Below are positions 1 to 8,667 of a DNA stretch of 64,000 nt, in pieces (within the stretch, counting starts at the first letter, position 1; each line of letters begins with the position of its first letter). The translations under genes were made by a program, and so were the position numbers. The DNA is from Candidatus Calditenuis fumarioli (GTDB lineage: Archaea; Thermoproteota; Nitrososphaeria_A; Caldarchaeales; Calditenuaceae). A model generated the notes under the pieces. It was not told the origin of the DNA. It searched no databases and saw only the letters and a list, made by a program, of their open reading frames with translations. Location of the stretch: assembly GCA_030059665.1 (NCBI GenBank), contig JANVYR010000001.1:337368-401367 (forward strand), given 5' to 3'.

Positions 1-377
1 ATGTGGTACTCCAGCGCTATCCTCCTGCCGTCCTTGAGGCTGACGTTCCTCGTCGCCAGCGACTCGAGGTCCGCGACCAGCAGGACCGTGAACCTCGCCC
101 GCTCGGCGAAGCACCTCACCGACTCGATCACGGCCATGGTTCCCAGGTGGATCCTCTCGGAGGAGGGCATGATTCCGGTCAGCACGTAGTAGTTGGAGGT
201 CCTGAGGGCCTCGAGGAGCTCCTCCTTGGTCCTCGCGGAGAAGATTATCCTGCGCCTCACGTACGGGTGGTTCAGCGGAAGCTCTGAGGGTTCGAGCTCT
301 GTCAGGCCGAACTCCTCGAGCAGCTTCTGCTCCCTGGTTCCCGCCACAATACCGGATCCCTCGCGTCGGTGCAACAT
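1..377 (-). CDS. trpS: Tryptophanyl-tRNA synthetase, N-terminal part cut by the window edge
   Basis: Class I aminoacyl-tRNA synthetase that charges tRNA-Trp. Only about 125 codons are visible; the gene continues beyond base 1. The minus strand reads EEFGLTEL, then YVRRRIIFSAR, then GIMPSSERIHLGTM and VLLVADLESLATRNVSL. This order (RRG-like entry, a PSG..HLGH-type nucleotide-binding motif, ADxE..xxRxxSL) is that of archaeal TrpRS. The HIGH element reads HLGT, so its last position is altered. ATG 377 directly follows GGAG and has AT-rich TTTATTAT upstream; an in-frame GTG at 347 is an alternative start. A TrpRS paralog cannot be excluded because the KMSKS half is outside the window. Confidence 0.75.
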   Translation of the reverse strand, partial: MLHRREGSGIVAGTREQKLLEEFGLTELEPSELPLNHPYVRRRIIFSARTKEELLEALRTSNYYVLTGIMPSSERIHLGTMAVIESVRCFAERARFTVLLVADLESLATRNVSLKDGRRIALEYH

Positions 378-557
378 CTCCTGGATAATAAACCTCGTGA
401 AATGGGATCGGGATAGGACCGGCATTCCCTGCAGCTGGACTGCTCGACGTGATGGGTGGGGCCGATGCGAAACGCTGTCCACGAGCTGATTCCTGACGGC
501 CGGAGGGAGAACGGGGATGGGGTTTTTAGAACCGTTAAGCTCCACGGGAAGAAAGAC

Positions 558-1529
558 ATGACGGAGCTGGTGGTTCACGTCTCGGGGGCCCTACCGAGGT
601 CCGAGGAGCTCTTCGCCCTGCTCAGGAGGCATGCGCGGGGCAGGGCCACTTGGGAGGACGTCAGGGGAGCCGCACGGGAGGAGTCCTCGGGATGGGTGAG
701 GTTCCAGAAGGAGCTGGGCTTCGACCTGATCGCTGACCCGATGCTGCTCTGGCACGACCATTTCAGGCCCTTCGCGGAGCGCTGGTCCGGGGTGGAGGTG
801 AACGGGCTGGCCAGGTGGTTCGACAACAACGTCTTCTACCGCGTCCCGGTCTTCAAGGGTAGGCCGGGGAGCAGGGGCGGTGTCCTGCGGGACTACCTCT
901 TCCCGGAGCAGCTGGTGGGGTGCCGGGTCAAGCTGATCCTGCCGGAGCCCTTCACGATGGTGGCGCTGTCCGAGCGCAGGGTCGAGGTGGACCCCGGAGA
1001 GCTCGCGGTCGAAGTGGCCCGTTTGCTGGCCTTCGAGGTCAGGCAGTTCGTGAGGGAGACGGGCGTCTCGGTCGAGATGGTCCAGCTCTCGGCGCCGTAC
1101 GTCGTCTCCCGGAGGCTGGGGGACAGGGAGGCGGAGGCCGTCTCCGAGTCCGTCAGGGCGTTGAGGGAGGGGACTGGGACGAGGGTTCTGCTGCACACCT
1201 TCTTCTACCCTCTATCGAACGCATCCGACTGGATCGCCGACTCGGGCGCTGACGTGGTCGGGTTCGACGCCACGGTGACCTCCGCAGAAGAGGTCCTCAG
1301 CACCGGTTTGAGGGGCGAGATAGCCGTGGGGATAGTCGACTCGAGGAGCAGCAGGGTCGAGCGGCCTGATGAGGTGATGGGGCTGCTCGGGAGGCTCGTA
1401 GAAGCGGGCTTCAGCAGGATCCACCTGACCACGACGACCGACCTGGACTACGTCCCTCCCCAGGTGGCGCGCGCCAAGCTGGAGGCGCTCAGGGAGATAA
1501 GGGCGGCCTACTCCGGGAGACGGAGATGA
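558..1529 (+). CDS. MetE N-terminal-domain-like protein (methionine synthase partner)
   Basis: About 323 residues, related to the barrel fold of cobalamin-independent methionine synthase, resembling the N-terminal half that archaea encode as a separate gene. It lacks the paired Cys/His zinc ligands seen in the next gene, so it is probably a partner or substrate-handling subunit. The coding frame is open from 456, but a TATA-like TTTTTAGA at about 523-530 fits a start at ATG 558 (MTELVVHVSGALPRS), which I chose. Its stop overlaps the next ATG by 4 bases (ATGA), so the two are translationally coupled. The exact partner function is inferred. Confidence 0.7.
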   Translation: MTELVVHVSGALPRSEELFALLRRHARGRATWEDVRGAAREESSGWVRFQKELGFDLIADPMLLWHDHFRPFAERWSGVEVNGLARWFDNNVFYRVPVFKGRPGSRGGVLRDYLFPEQLVGCRVKLILPEPFTMVALSERRVEVDPGELAVEVARLLAFEVRQFVRETGVSVEMVQLSAPYVVSRRLGDREAEAVSESVRALREGTGTRVLLHTFFYPLSNASDWIADSGADVVGFDATVTSAEEVLSTGLRGEIAVGIVDSRSSRVERPDEVMGLLGRLVEAGFSRIHLTTTTDLDYVPPQVARAKLEALREIRAAYSGRRR

Positions 1530-2653
1530 GCGAGCTGTTCAGGACGCAGGAGGTCGGATCGCTGTCGAGGGCGCCGTTCGCGAAGAAGCTGGGATCTCCC
1601 GAGTCCGCGGAGGAGGCGCTGTACTGGGGGAAGTTGCTGAGGGTCGAGGGCCACGAGGAGCTGTACAACGCACTGCGCTCCGGAAGCATCACGCAGGAGC
1701 AGCTGATCGACTGGGCCTCCCTCTACGGGATCAGGTTCCACGAGGCGGCCGGACTCGACGTGGTCTACGACGGCGAGCAGCGAAGGGTCGAGATGTACGA
1801 GCACCTGATCTCAAGGGTTGAGAACGCGGTCATTCTGGGAAGGGTCAAGGTGTGGGACGCGGAGACGTACAGGAAGGCCGCCATTGTCGGCGTACCCAGG
1901 CTGAGGGAACACGCCTACCTCGACGAGTTCCTCTTCGTCAAGTCCAAGGCGCGGAGGGAGGTGAAGGTGCCCGTCACGGGGCCCTACACGCTGATGGACT
2001 GGAGCTACGACGAGTTCTACATCCAGCGTCAGGCCGTGAGCCTGGGACCGCTGGAGCGCAGGAGGAGGGCCAGGGAGGAGCTGCTGTATGACCTAGTGGA
2101 GAACGTGATCAGGCCCGAGCTGAGGGCGCTGGTCGATGCCGGTGCGAGGAGGATCCAGATAGACGAGCCTGCGCTCACAACGAAACCCGACGAGGTGAGG
2201 CTCTACGTGGACGCCTTCAACGAGATGGTAAAGGGGCTCGGAGCGACCTTCACGCTCCACGTCTGCTACAGCGACTACTCCAAGCTTTTCCCCCACATAG
2301 CCGAGATGAAGGTCCACGAGTTCTCGATTGAGTGCGCGAACCGGGACACGTTGTCTCCGGGCTTAAGCGAAGAAATGAGGAAGGGCTACTCGGTCCTGAA
2401 GCTCTTCAGGGAGCACTCGGTCAAGGCGAAGGTCGCACCCGGGGTGACGGACGTCCACACCGACTTCATCGAGCCCCCGGAGCTGGTGAGGGACAGGCTG
2501 CTTTATGCCGCGAAGCTGCTCGATGACCCGGCACAGGTGATCGCCTGCCACGACTGCGGCCTCAGGACGCGCAGGTGGGAGGTGGCCTTCGAGAAGGAGA
2601 GGGTTCTGGTGAAAGGGGCCATGCTGGCGAGGCGGGAGTTCTCCGGAAGCTAA
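1526..2653 (+). CDS. metE: MetE-like methionine synthase, catalytic (C-terminal) domain protein
   Basis: Transfers a methyl group to homocysteine to make methionine. The 375-residue protein is a short MetE, of the folate-independent type common in archaea; the methyl donor (methylcobalamin or a corrinoid protein rather than methyl-tetrahydrofolate) is inferred. Visible catalytic features are VTGPYTLMDWS, the acidic IQIDEPALTT loop, the zinc-site His-Cys in LHVCYSDY with downstream SIECANRD, and the distal Cys in CHDCGLRTR. N-terminal TQEVGSLSRAP is the family opening. It forms a two-gene operon with the MetE-N-like gene and fits with homoserine dehydrogenase, aspartate kinase and threonine synthase elsewhere in the window. 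Confidence 0.85.
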   Translation: MSELFRTQEVGSLSRAPFAKKLGSPESAEEALYWGKLLRVEGHEELYNALRSGSITQEQLIDWASLYGIRFHEAAGLDVVYDGEQRRVEMYEHLISRVENAVILGRVKVWDAETYRKAAIVGVPRLREHAYLDEFLFVKSKARREVKVPVTGPYTLMDWSYDEFYIQRQAVSLGPLERRRRAREELLYDLVENVIRPELRALVDAGARRIQIDEPALTTKPDEVRLYVDAFNEMVKGLGATFTLHVCYSDYSKLFPHIAEMKVHEFSIECANRDTLSPGLSEEMRKGYSVLKLFREHSVKAKVAPGVTDVHTDFIEPPELVRDRLLYAAKLLDDPAQVIACHDCGLRTRRWEVAFEKERVLVKGAMLARREFSGS

Positions 2654-2702
2654 GCTTATCCGCGACCGGGGACGTCTCAGACCGGTGTCCGGCCGGGGGT
2701 TG

Positions 2703-2790
2703 GTGTTCGGGTCCAGGGAGTGGTTCGAGGAGTTCGTGTGCGCTGAACAGCGACGAGGAGTACGCGAAGGCCGCAAGGAACTGGAAGGAC
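2703..2790 (+). pseudogene. SCP2-type sterol/lipid-carrier remnant (frameshifted, truncated)
   Basis: GTG 2703 opens VFGSREWFEEFV; after a one-base frame change near 2738 the reading continues CALNSDEEYAKAARNWKD. Together these resemble the beginning of SCP2 sterol-carrier family proteins (W..E....LN..EEY..AA..W). Nothing recognisable follows about 2790, so perhaps three quarters of the gene is missing. A TATA-like CTTATCC at about 2655 may be its old promoter. It abuts, tail to tail, the remnant of a thiamine-diphosphate enzyme. The family call rests on short similarity. Confidence 0.45.
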
Positions 2791-3096
2791 CCAGAACGAT
2801 CACAGGTATCGAGTCCGCATAAGCCGCGTAGACACCAGGGATCAGGTCCGCCGCACCGGCCCCACGGTCCAGTAGCAGGCCGCCGGTCTCCCCGTGACCC
2901 TGAAGTGGGCGTCAGCCATGTGCGCAGCGGCTTGCTCACGCCTGGTCGTGATGAACTCGAGCCCCTTCCGCCTTCCTATCCGGTGAACGGCGTCCAGGAA
3001 AGGTAGGCTCCTGTCACCTGGGATTCCGAAGACGTATCTGATCCTCTCCCTCAGCGGACACTCGACGAGGGCCTCACAGCCCGAGAGTCTGACCAA
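2788..3096 (-). pseudogene. ThDP-dependent enzyme N-terminal remnant (acetolactate synthase-like)
   Basis: Reading from TTG 3096, the protein runs SGCEALVECPLRERIRYVFG, IPGDRSLPFLDAV, EFITTRREQAAAHMADAHFRV and YWTVGP. This is the start of the thiamine-diphosphate enzyme N-terminal domain, including the RREQAAAHMAD glutamate region that activates the cofactor. After TVGP the frame is lost near 2855-2858; reading on in another frame restores GAADLIPGVYAAYADSIPVI to about 2788. Functional homologues are about 550 residues, so this is roughly the first 100 with one frameshift. It is broken and not expected to work. Confidence 0.8.
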
Positions 3097-3150
3097 ACCC
3101 CTCGAAGTTCAATCGGCGAAGACCGGGATAACGCCTTCGAGGCCCTTCGG

Positions 3151-3612
3151 TCACTTGGTGGCCTTTCGGGCCACCCCCACGGGTCCTCCCTTCCTCCCGG
3201 TGGTCCTGGTCCGCTGACCCCTGACCTTGAGGCCGAGCATGTGCCTGACGCCCCTCCAGGACTTGATCCTCTTCTCGCGCTCGATGTCCTCGCGCATGGT
3301 GAGGTTCAGCTCAGGCCCGACGAGGTGCATGTCCTTACCCGTGACCGGGTCTTTGCGCCTGTTCCACATCCAAACCGGTATGCCGTACTTCCCAGGGTTC
3401 GTTATCGCGTCCTCGAGCAGCTCGAGCTGCTTATCGGTCAGCTGTCCGAGCCTGGTCATCGGATCTATCCCCACGGCCCTGGTAACAGCGTAGGCGAAGT
3501 TGATGCCGACACCGTAGATCTTGGCCAGCGCGAATGGGACGTGCTTGGTCCCGTCGAGGTCAGTACCGAGCAGCCTCACGATCAGCCGCGTCTCCCTCTG
3601 CTGTGCGGACAT
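3151..3612 (-). CDS. rps13: 30S ribosomal protein S13 (archaeal, uS13)
   Basis: Binds the head of the small ribosomal subunit and contacts tRNA and the central bridge. The 153-residue protein carries the helix-two-turns-helix IYGVGINFAYAVTRAVGID, the archaeal/eukaryotic extension LVGPELNLTMREDIEREKRI, and the C-terminal RGVRHMLGLKVRGQRT tail with GRKGGPVGVARK. ATG 3612 is preceded at about 28 bases by GGATTTATTG on the minus strand, suggesting a leaderless transcript. In most archaea this gene leads rps13-rps4-rps11-rpoD; here rps4 lies 25 kb away and rps11/rpoD are not in the window. Confidence 0.95.
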   Translation of the reverse strand: MSAQQRETRLIVRLLGTDLDGTKHVPFALAKIYGVGINFAYAVTRAVGIDPMTRLGQLTDKQLELLEDAITNPGKYGIPVWMWNRRKDPVTGKDMHLVGPELNLTMREDIEREKRIKSWRGVRHMLGLKVRGQRTRTTGRKGGPVGVARKATK

Positions 3613-3726
3613 CCTTCACGCTCTGGGTCCAGGTCACAATAAATCCATTTCGGGCACAGGGCCCTTGAGGCGGAGCCGCGAACGGACTCTCCGGTTAATA
3701 TCGGTCCGAGCTGATCAGGGGAAGGG

Positions 3727-3993
3727 TTGAAGGAGCTACCGGTTTACATGATCAAGTGCGGCGTGGCGGTCGTCATCGGCTACGTCTCCGCGCTGGTGAC
3801 CGTGCTCTCCCACTGGGCCCTTACCCTCCCCATAGCCGTGGCTGCATACGTCGCTGTAACGCTGGCCCTCATGGGCCCCATGCTGAGGGACGAGCCGAAC
3901 ATGACCAACAGGAGGGCTTGGACGGTGGGTGTGGGTGCTTACACCGCCTTCTGGCTGCTGAGCTGGCTGGCGTTCTACAACGCCCTGCTCTGA
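3727..3993 (+). CDS. Small three-helix membrane protein of unknown function
   Basis: 88 residues with three hydrophobic segments at about 10-28, 31-52 and 64-86, joined by a short charged loop (RDEPNMTNRRA). I do not recognise the family; the size and topology resemble small archaeal membrane subunits, but no diagnostic motif is visible. TTG 3727 follows AGGGGAAGGG, and GGTTAATATCGG at about 3692-3703 is a likely TATA box. It is transcribed alone, divergent from rps13 and convergent with the next gene, ending 10 bases before it. Confidence 0.7.
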   Translation: MKELPVYMIKCGVAVVIGYVSALVTVLSHWALTLPIAVAAYVAVTLALMGPMLRDEPNMTNRRAWTVGVGAYTAFWLLSWLAFYNALL

Positions 3994-4003
3994 TCCGCCT
4001 GGG

Positions 4004-4411
4004 TCACCCGGTCTGGTCGAGCCTCTGCTGCCTATCCTCTTGAGCGCCCCTGAACCTGTGCGGTGTCGGCAGCTTGTCGAAGTTCCTCAAGATCACCTCC
4101 CAGACCTCCACCACCGGCGAGCGGGAGTCGTCGAAGGAGAGGTCGGTCTCCGCCATCGCCTTGACGAACGACTCGAGCTCCTTCTTCGGGTCATCGGAGG
4201 AGTAGACCCGATGGAGCAATGAAGTCCTGTCATCGGTTGTGTACGACAGGAGTATGCCCTTCAGGACCGTGACGTATCCGTTCAGCTCTGTCCCCCTCGA
4301 GCGCTTCTCCATGCCCTCGATCATCCTCTCCGCGTCGGAGATCTTGCCCTCGAAGAGGAGCTGGAGGAACCTGACTACCTGCCTCTCCACCCTCTCGTCC
4401 AAGGACCTCAC
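4004..4411 (-). CDS. Conserved hypothetical helical protein downstream of radA
   Basis: 135 residues, charged, predicted mostly helical ([31 protein letters not shown]), with a basic glutamine/arginine-rich end. I do not recognise a domain. Its start overlaps the radA stop by 4 bases (4408-4411), so it is translated from the radA message. That coupling is the only hint of function: a small RadA-associated or DNA-repair accessory role is possible but unproven. Confidence 0.65.
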   Translation of the reverse strand: MRSLDERVERQVVRFLQLLFEGKISDAERMIEGMEKRSRGTELNGYVTVLKGILLSYTTDDRTSLLHRVYSSDDPKKELESFVKAMAETDLSFDDSRSPVVEVWEVILRNFDKLPTPHRFRGAQEDRQQRLDQTG

Positions 4412-5448
4412 CTCCGCCTGTGGCTCTCCTCCCTTTCCTCCTCCTCGACGTCCTCTATCCCGTTCTCGGTGATCTTGATCAGCGCCTCGCCCTCGGGGAG
4501 GTACGGGCTGGAGACGAGCCTGACGATCCTGAAGTTCTTCCCGGCGGTCTTCCGGATGAAGAGCCTGGTGTGGCTGGTGTGGCCGACCACGTGCCCTCCG
4601 ACCGGGGCCACGGCCATCGGCGAGAAGAACTCGTCGGGCCTGGCCATCACCTGGTTCGTCACCACAGCCGCTGCGTTGAAGGCCCTCGCGAGCCTCAGGA
4701 GGCGGTGCATGTGCTTGTTCAGCTTCTGCTGCCGCTCGGCGAGCATCTCCCTCCCGATGTACTCGCTCCTGAAGTGGGCCGTGAGGGAGTCGATGACGAT
4801 CAGCTTCACGTTGTTCTCCTTGATCACCCTGTCCGCCTTCTCCAGCAGGAGGATCTGGTGGTCGCTGTTGTACGCCTCGGCGTAGATGATGTTCTCGAGC
4901 ACCTTATCCGGGTCGAGGCCGAGGTGCTTCGCCATCTGCTCTATCCGCTCGGTCCTGAAGGTGTTCTCGGTATCGATGTACAGCGCCGCGCCCTCGAGCC
5001 CTCCCCGGTCATAGGGGAGCTGCACGTTCACCGCGAGCTGATGGCACATCTGGCTCTTGCCCGAACCGAACTCGCCGAAGAACTCGGTGATGGCCTGGGT
5101 CTCTATGCCGCCGCCGATGAGGGCGTCGAGCGCCTTGCTCCCGGTGGTGAGGCGCCGAACCCCGCTCCTGTACTTGATCAGCTCTTTAGCCGTCACCCAG
5201 GAGATCTCTATCGATTCCCTCGCCAGCTCGATCAGCTCCGCAGCCCTCTTCTCGCTGATCCCCGCCGCCTCGAGCTCGCTGATCGTGGCGGTCGCCAGCG
5301 CCTCTATCGTCGAGAAACCTATCTCCCTCAGCTTCTCGGCCGTTGCGGGCCCGACGCCGGGCAGCTCCGAGATGTCGGTGTAGACCTGGTGCCTCGCCTT
5401 CTCCCGGTCCTTCTCCTCCCTCTCCTTTTCCTTCTCCTTCTGGGGCAT
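4408..5448 (-). CDS. radA: DNA repair and recombination protein RadA
   Basis: Archaeal RecA/Rad51 recombinase that forms filaments on single-stranded DNA and drives strand exchange. In the 346-residue protein the N-terminal helix-hairpin-helix domain reads [20 protein letters not shown]. Walker A is GEFGSGKSQ, Walker B is [15 protein letters not shown], and L2/C-terminal elements include [14 protein letters not shown] and [18 protein letters not shown] charged lysine/glutamate-rich stretch precedes the HhH domain. ATG 5448 lies about 29 bases downstream of GTTATATC (around 5474-5481 on the complement), typical of a leaderless transcript. The C-terminal [12 protein letters not shown] tail is species-specific. 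Confidence 0.97.
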   Translation of the reverse strand: MPQKEKEKEREEKDREKARHQVYTDISELPGVGPATAEKLREIGFSTIEALATATISELEAAGISEKRAAELIELARESIEISWVTAKELIKYRSGVRRLTTGSKALDALIGGGIETQAITEFFGEFGSGKSQMCHQLAVNVQLPYDRGGLEGAALYIDTENTFRTERIEQMAKHLGLDPDKVLENIIYAEAYNSDHQILLLEKADRVIKENNVKLIVIDSLTAHFRSEYIGREMLAERQQKLNKHMHRLLRLARAFNAAAVVTNQVMARPDEFFSPMAVAPVGGHVVGHTSHTRLFIRKTAGKNFRIVRLVSSPYLPEGEALIKITENGIEDVEEEEREESHRRR

Positions 5449-5574
5449 TCCTGACCGGAAATCCCCGGCCCGTAGATATAACGCTACTTCGCCCTCGTCC
5501 CTGCGGATGGACTCGTTAACACCCTCCGATCGACGGGATTTGGCTTAAATTATCCGGCGGGGGAGTGGACTCCG

Positions 5575-5940
5575 ATGTCTTCAGGAGAGCTGCCGATGAG
5601 CGTCCAGCAGCAGCTGGCCAGGCTGCAGCAGCTTCAGCAGACCCTCAGCGTGCTCATATCCGAGAAGCAGAGGGTTCAGGCGGAGCTCGAGGAGATCAAG
5701 CTGGCGCTGGAGGAGCTGTCGAAGGCCGACGAGCAGGTGGTGGTCTACAAGGCGGTGGGGCCGCTGCTGGTCCAGACGACCAAGGAGAAGGTCATGGCGG
5801 AGCTGACCGAGAAGAGGGACCTGAACGACACGAGGCTCAAGGTGCTCGAGAAGCAGGAGGCAAGGACCAGGACCCAGATCTCGGAGCTCCAGAAGCAGCT
5901 GCAGTCGGCCATCTCGGGGAGGCGCGTAGAGGAGTCGTGA
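5575..5940 (+). CDS. pfdB: Prefoldin beta subunit
   Basis: Subunit of the hexameric prefoldin chaperone that captures unfolded proteins in coiled-coil tentacles and passes them to the thermosome. The 121 residues show an N-terminal coil (QQQLARLQQLQQTLSVL), a central beta-hairpin region VYKAVGPLLVQTTKE with KEKVMAELTEK, and a C-terminal coil ending ISELQKQLQSAI. CTTAAATTAT at about 5543-5552 is 25-30 bases before ATG 5575, consistent with a leaderless start. It overlaps the downstream DHH gene, a pairing often seen in archaea. Confidence 0.92.
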   Translation: MSSGELPMSVQQQLARLQQLQQTLSVLISEKQRVQAELEEIKLALEELSKADEQVVVYKAVGPLLVQTTKEKVMAELTEKRDLNDTRLKVLEKQEARTRTQISELQKQLQSAISGRRVEES

Positions 5941-6980
5941 CCACCGGCTCCGGCGGGCTTGAGGCCCTGATACGGTCGAGGGCGTTCGTCTCCTCCGTCT
6001 CCGAGAGGCTCTCCCAGCTCCGGGGGAGAAAGGTCAGCGTGCTCACCCACGTGGGCGGTGACCAGGACGCGATCGCCGCTGCCTTCGTCCTCGGGAACCT
6101 CCTCATGGACGCCTACGGGGCCTCGGCCGTCGAGGGCGTTCACGTGCCCGGCGAGGTCTCTGACCACTCCGAGCGATTCGCGTCCGCCCTCTCGATACCC
6201 CTGATCCCCAGCCTCCCGGAGGCCGATCACTACGTGGCAGTCGACGTGGGGTCGCCTGCACAGCTCGGAGAGGCGTTGCCCGCGGTATCAGGCAGGGTCA
6301 CGGTGATCGACCACCATCAGCCAGGTGATCGATGGCCCGAGGGCTTCGAGGTCCTGACGGCTCCCGAGTACAAGTCGAGCTCGGAGATCGTGTTGGACCT
6401 CTCCCTGCTGATGGCGAGACCTCTGGACGCGAGGGAAGCAACCGCCCTCTTCTTCGGAATGTACTACGACACGGTGAGGCTGACGGTGGCCGACGCGCTG
6501 GTCCTACGGAAGGTCGGGATCCTCGGTGAGTACGGTGCTGAGCCATCGGTCCACTCCGAGTCGCTCGAGGTGCCGCCGGACTACTCAGAACGGGTCGCTC
6601 GGCTGAAGGGCCTCAAGCGTTCATCGCTGTTCAGAGCGGAGAACGTGATCATCGCCGTCACCCGGGTCGGAGCCTTCCGGTCCTCCGTCGCGAGGACCCT
6701 GATTCTTGCGGGTGCGGGGATAGCGGTGGTTGGCGACGAGTCGAACGGCGTCACGGACGTCGTCTTCAGGGTCTCTCCCGAGGTGATCAGGACCTACTCG
6801 GTCAACGTGGTCAAGGACGTCATCGAACCGCTCACCGCGAAGCTCGGGGGTCAGGGAGGGGGACACGCGGCAGCTGCGAGGGTGAGGGTTCCGGCGGCCT
6901 TCGATGAGGTGGTCTCGAGGTGCCTTGAGCTCCTGGGGTACGCGCTGGGGAGTCACGTCAGGCCGATCGAGGATCAGTGA
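5937..6980 (+). CDS. DHH-family phosphoesterase (DHH-DHHA1)
   Basis: A 347-residue metal-dependent phosphoesterase or exonuclease-like protein of the DHH superfamily. Visible motifs are HVGGDQDAIAAAFVLG (motif I, with GGDQD instead of the usual N/S-D-D), VAVDVGSP (motif II), the DHH signature in VIDHHQPGD (motif III), FFGMYYDTVRLT (motif IV), and the DHHA1 glycine signature GGQGGGHAAAARV near the C-terminus. GTG 5937 overlaps the prefoldin stop. The substrate is unknown; short nucleic acids, oligonucleotides or cyclic dinucleotides are the family's usual targets. It ends at the start of the ECF transporter genes. Confidence 0.85.
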   Translation: MTTGSGGLEALIRSRAFVSSVSERLSQLRGRKVSVLTHVGGDQDAIAAAFVLGNLLMDAYGASAVEGVHVPGEVSDHSERFASALSIPLIPSLPEADHYVAVDVGSPAQLGEALPAVSGRVTVIDHHQPGDRWPEGFEVLTAPEYKSSSEIVLDLSLLMARPLDAREATALFFGMYYDTVRLTVADALVLRKVGILGEYGAEPSVHSESLEVPPDYSERVARLKGLKRSSLFRAENVIIAVTRVGAFRSSVARTLILAGAGIAVVGDESNGVTDVVFRVSPEVIRTYSVNVVKDVIEPLTAKLGGQGGGHAAAARVRVPAAFDEVVSRCLELLGYALGSHVRPIEDQ

Positions 6981-7825
6981 TGAGGGCGATCGAGGTAAGG
7001 GACCTCGGCTTCCGGTACGAGGGCTCCCAGGACTGGGCGCTCATGGACGTCAGCCTGGAGGTTGAGAGCGGCGAGCTGGTCCTCGTCCTCGGCTCCACCG
7101 GCTCCGGCAAGTCGACCCTCCTCAGGTGCCTGATCGGCCTCATCCCGCACTTCTACTCCGGAGATTACAGGGGAACCGTCAGGGTGATGGGGATGGAGGT
7201 GGCATCGACGCCGGTCCACAGGCTCGCGACGCGGGTGGGCATGGTCTTCCAGAACCCCGAGACGCAGATCTTCTCTACCTCGGTCGAGTCCGAGATCGCC
7301 TTTCCCCTGGAGAACCTCGGCCTCCCTCGGGACGAGATGGAGAGGAGGGTGGAGTGGGCTCTGAAGCGCTTCGGGCTCGAGGGGCTCCGGCGGAGGAACC
7401 CAGCTGAGCTCTCAGGAGGACAGAAGCAGAGGCTCGCGATCGCCACGGTGACGGCCATGGGACCCGATGTGCTGCTGCTCGACGAACCCACATCGATGCT
7501 CGATCCCCTGTCAGCAAAGGAGGTGCTCGAGCTGGTGGTGGAGCTCTGCAGAGAAGAGGGGAAGACGGTGCTGGTCTCGGAGCACAGGACCGACCTGCTC
7601 GCTCCCCACGCTGACAGGGTGCTCGCCTTCGCCGGCGGCCGCTTGGTCTACGACGGAGATCCCCGTGGGTTCTTCTCCGAGCAGAGGCTCAGCGAATTAT
7701 CGGTTCCGAGGGTCGTGGAGCTCTACTGGATGCTGAGGAGCTCGTGTCGCCTCGAAGGGCCGGTTCCCCTGACGCCGGAGGAACTCGAGTCGCTGATCTC
7801 CAGATGGATCGGTTCGGGTGCTTAG
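6980..7825 (+). CDS. ecfA1: ECF transporter ATP-binding protein EcfA (first copy)
   Basis: ABC ATPase that powers an energy-coupling-factor vitamin transporter. The 281 residues carry Walker A GSTGSGKST, the Q-loop MVFQNPETQ (the NPETQ/NPDxQ feature of EcfA proteins), signature LSGGQKQR, Walker B LLLDEPTSMLD and the switch His in VSEHRTDLL. ATG 6980 overlaps the upstream stop; GTG 6977 is possible. Genes 6980-9430 form a tight EcfA-EcfA-EcfT unit. No substrate-binding S-component is adjacent; ThiW at 50950 is the only candidate in the window. Confidence 0.92.
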   Translation: MRAIEVRDLGFRYEGSQDWALMDVSLEVESGELVLVLGSTGSGKSTLLRCLIGLIPHFYSGDYRGTVRVMGMEVASTPVHRLATRVGMVFQNPETQIFSTSVESEIAFPLENLGLPRDEMERRVEWALKRFGLEGLRRRNPAELSGGQKQRLAIATVTAMGPDVLLLDEPTSMLDPLSAKEVLELVVELCREEGKTVLVSEHRTDLLAPHADRVLAFAGGRLVYDGDPRGFFSEQRLSELSVPRVVELYWMLRSSCRLEGPVPLTPEELESLISRWIGSGA

Positions 7826-8667
7826 GGCCTTTGATCGAGCTCAGGTCGGTCTCCTACACCTATCCTGCCGGGGTCAGGGCCGTGGTGGACGTTGACCTCG
7901 AGGTGAGGGAGGGCGAGGTCGTCGCGGTGATGGGAGGGAACGGTGCCGGGAAGACGACGCTCCTGAAGCTGATGGTCGGCCTGCTCAAGCCGAGCGCGGG
8001 ATCGGTGCTGGTGGACGGGCTCGACACGAGGAGCACACCCCTCAGCAGGATCGCGAGGCTTGTGGGGTACGTCCCCCAGATCGCCGACTCGCTCTTCTTC
8101 CTTCCGACGGTGGAGGAGGAGATGACGTACGCGCTAAGGAACTTCAAGATCGAGAACGGTGCCGAAAGGGCACGGGAGCTCCTTAGAGCCTTCGGGCTCG
8201 AGGGAACCGAGAAGAGGTCTCCCTTCACGCTGAGCGGAGGTCAGAAGAAGAGGCTCTCGATCGCCGTTGTTCTCTCCTGGGACCCGAAGTACGTCCTCCT
8301 CGACGAGCCGACGCTGGGCCAGGACAAGGCAGGGAGGGAGGTGATGATGGGGATCGTAAGGCAGCTGAGCAGTCAGGGAAGGTCTCTGGTGATCGCGACG
8401 CACGACGTCGAGTTCGTCTCCGAGCTCTCGCCGCGCGTTGTGCTGATGGGAGGGGGCCGCGTGATCGCCGACGGAAGGGCTGAGGAGGTCCTGTCCGACG
8501 AGGAGCTCCTGAGGAAGGCGAGGGTCCTCCCTCCGCAGTCGGTTGCCATCTCCTCGAGGCTGGAGAGGTTTGGCGTGAAGCGCACCCCCAGCATAAGGGA
8601 GCTGCACGATCAGCTCAGGTCGCTCCTCTCCCGAGGGGGAGGTTGCAGTGAGTCTGGGACTCGGTGA
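7804..8667 (+). CDS. ecfA2: ECF transporter ATP-binding protein EcfA (second copy)
   Basis: Second ABC ATPase of the ECF module, expected to pair with the first copy as a heterodimer. It shows Walker A GGNGAGKTT, Q-loop VGYVPQIAD, signature LSGGQKKR, Walker B VLLDEPTLGQD and switch His in IATHDVEFV. The C-terminal extension (after about residue 215) resembles the EcfA tail that contacts its twin. ATG 7804 overlaps the previous gene by 22 bases; TTG 7831 just after that gene's stop is an equally plausible start. It overlaps ecfT by 20 bases. Confidence 0.9.
   Translation: MDRFGCLGPLIELRSVSYTYPAGVRAVVDVDLEVREGEVVAVMGGNGAGKTTLLKLMVGLLKPSAGSVLVDGLDTRSTPLSRIARLVGYVPQIADSLFFLPTVEEEMTYALRNFKIENGAERARELLRAFGLEGTEKRSPFTLSGGQKKRLSIAVVLSWDPKYVLLDEPTLGQDKAGREVMMGIVRQLSSQGRSLVIATHDVEFVSELSPRVVLMGGGRVIADGRAEEVLSDEELLRKARVLPPQSVAISSRLERFGVKRTPSIRELHDQLRSLLSRGGGCSESGTR

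Noticed and set aside
2575-3006. A 143-codon plus-strand frame as an intact gene
   Set aside because: It joins the metE 3' end in another frame to part of the SCP2-like remnant and then antisense of the ThDP remnant; no continuous family similarity.
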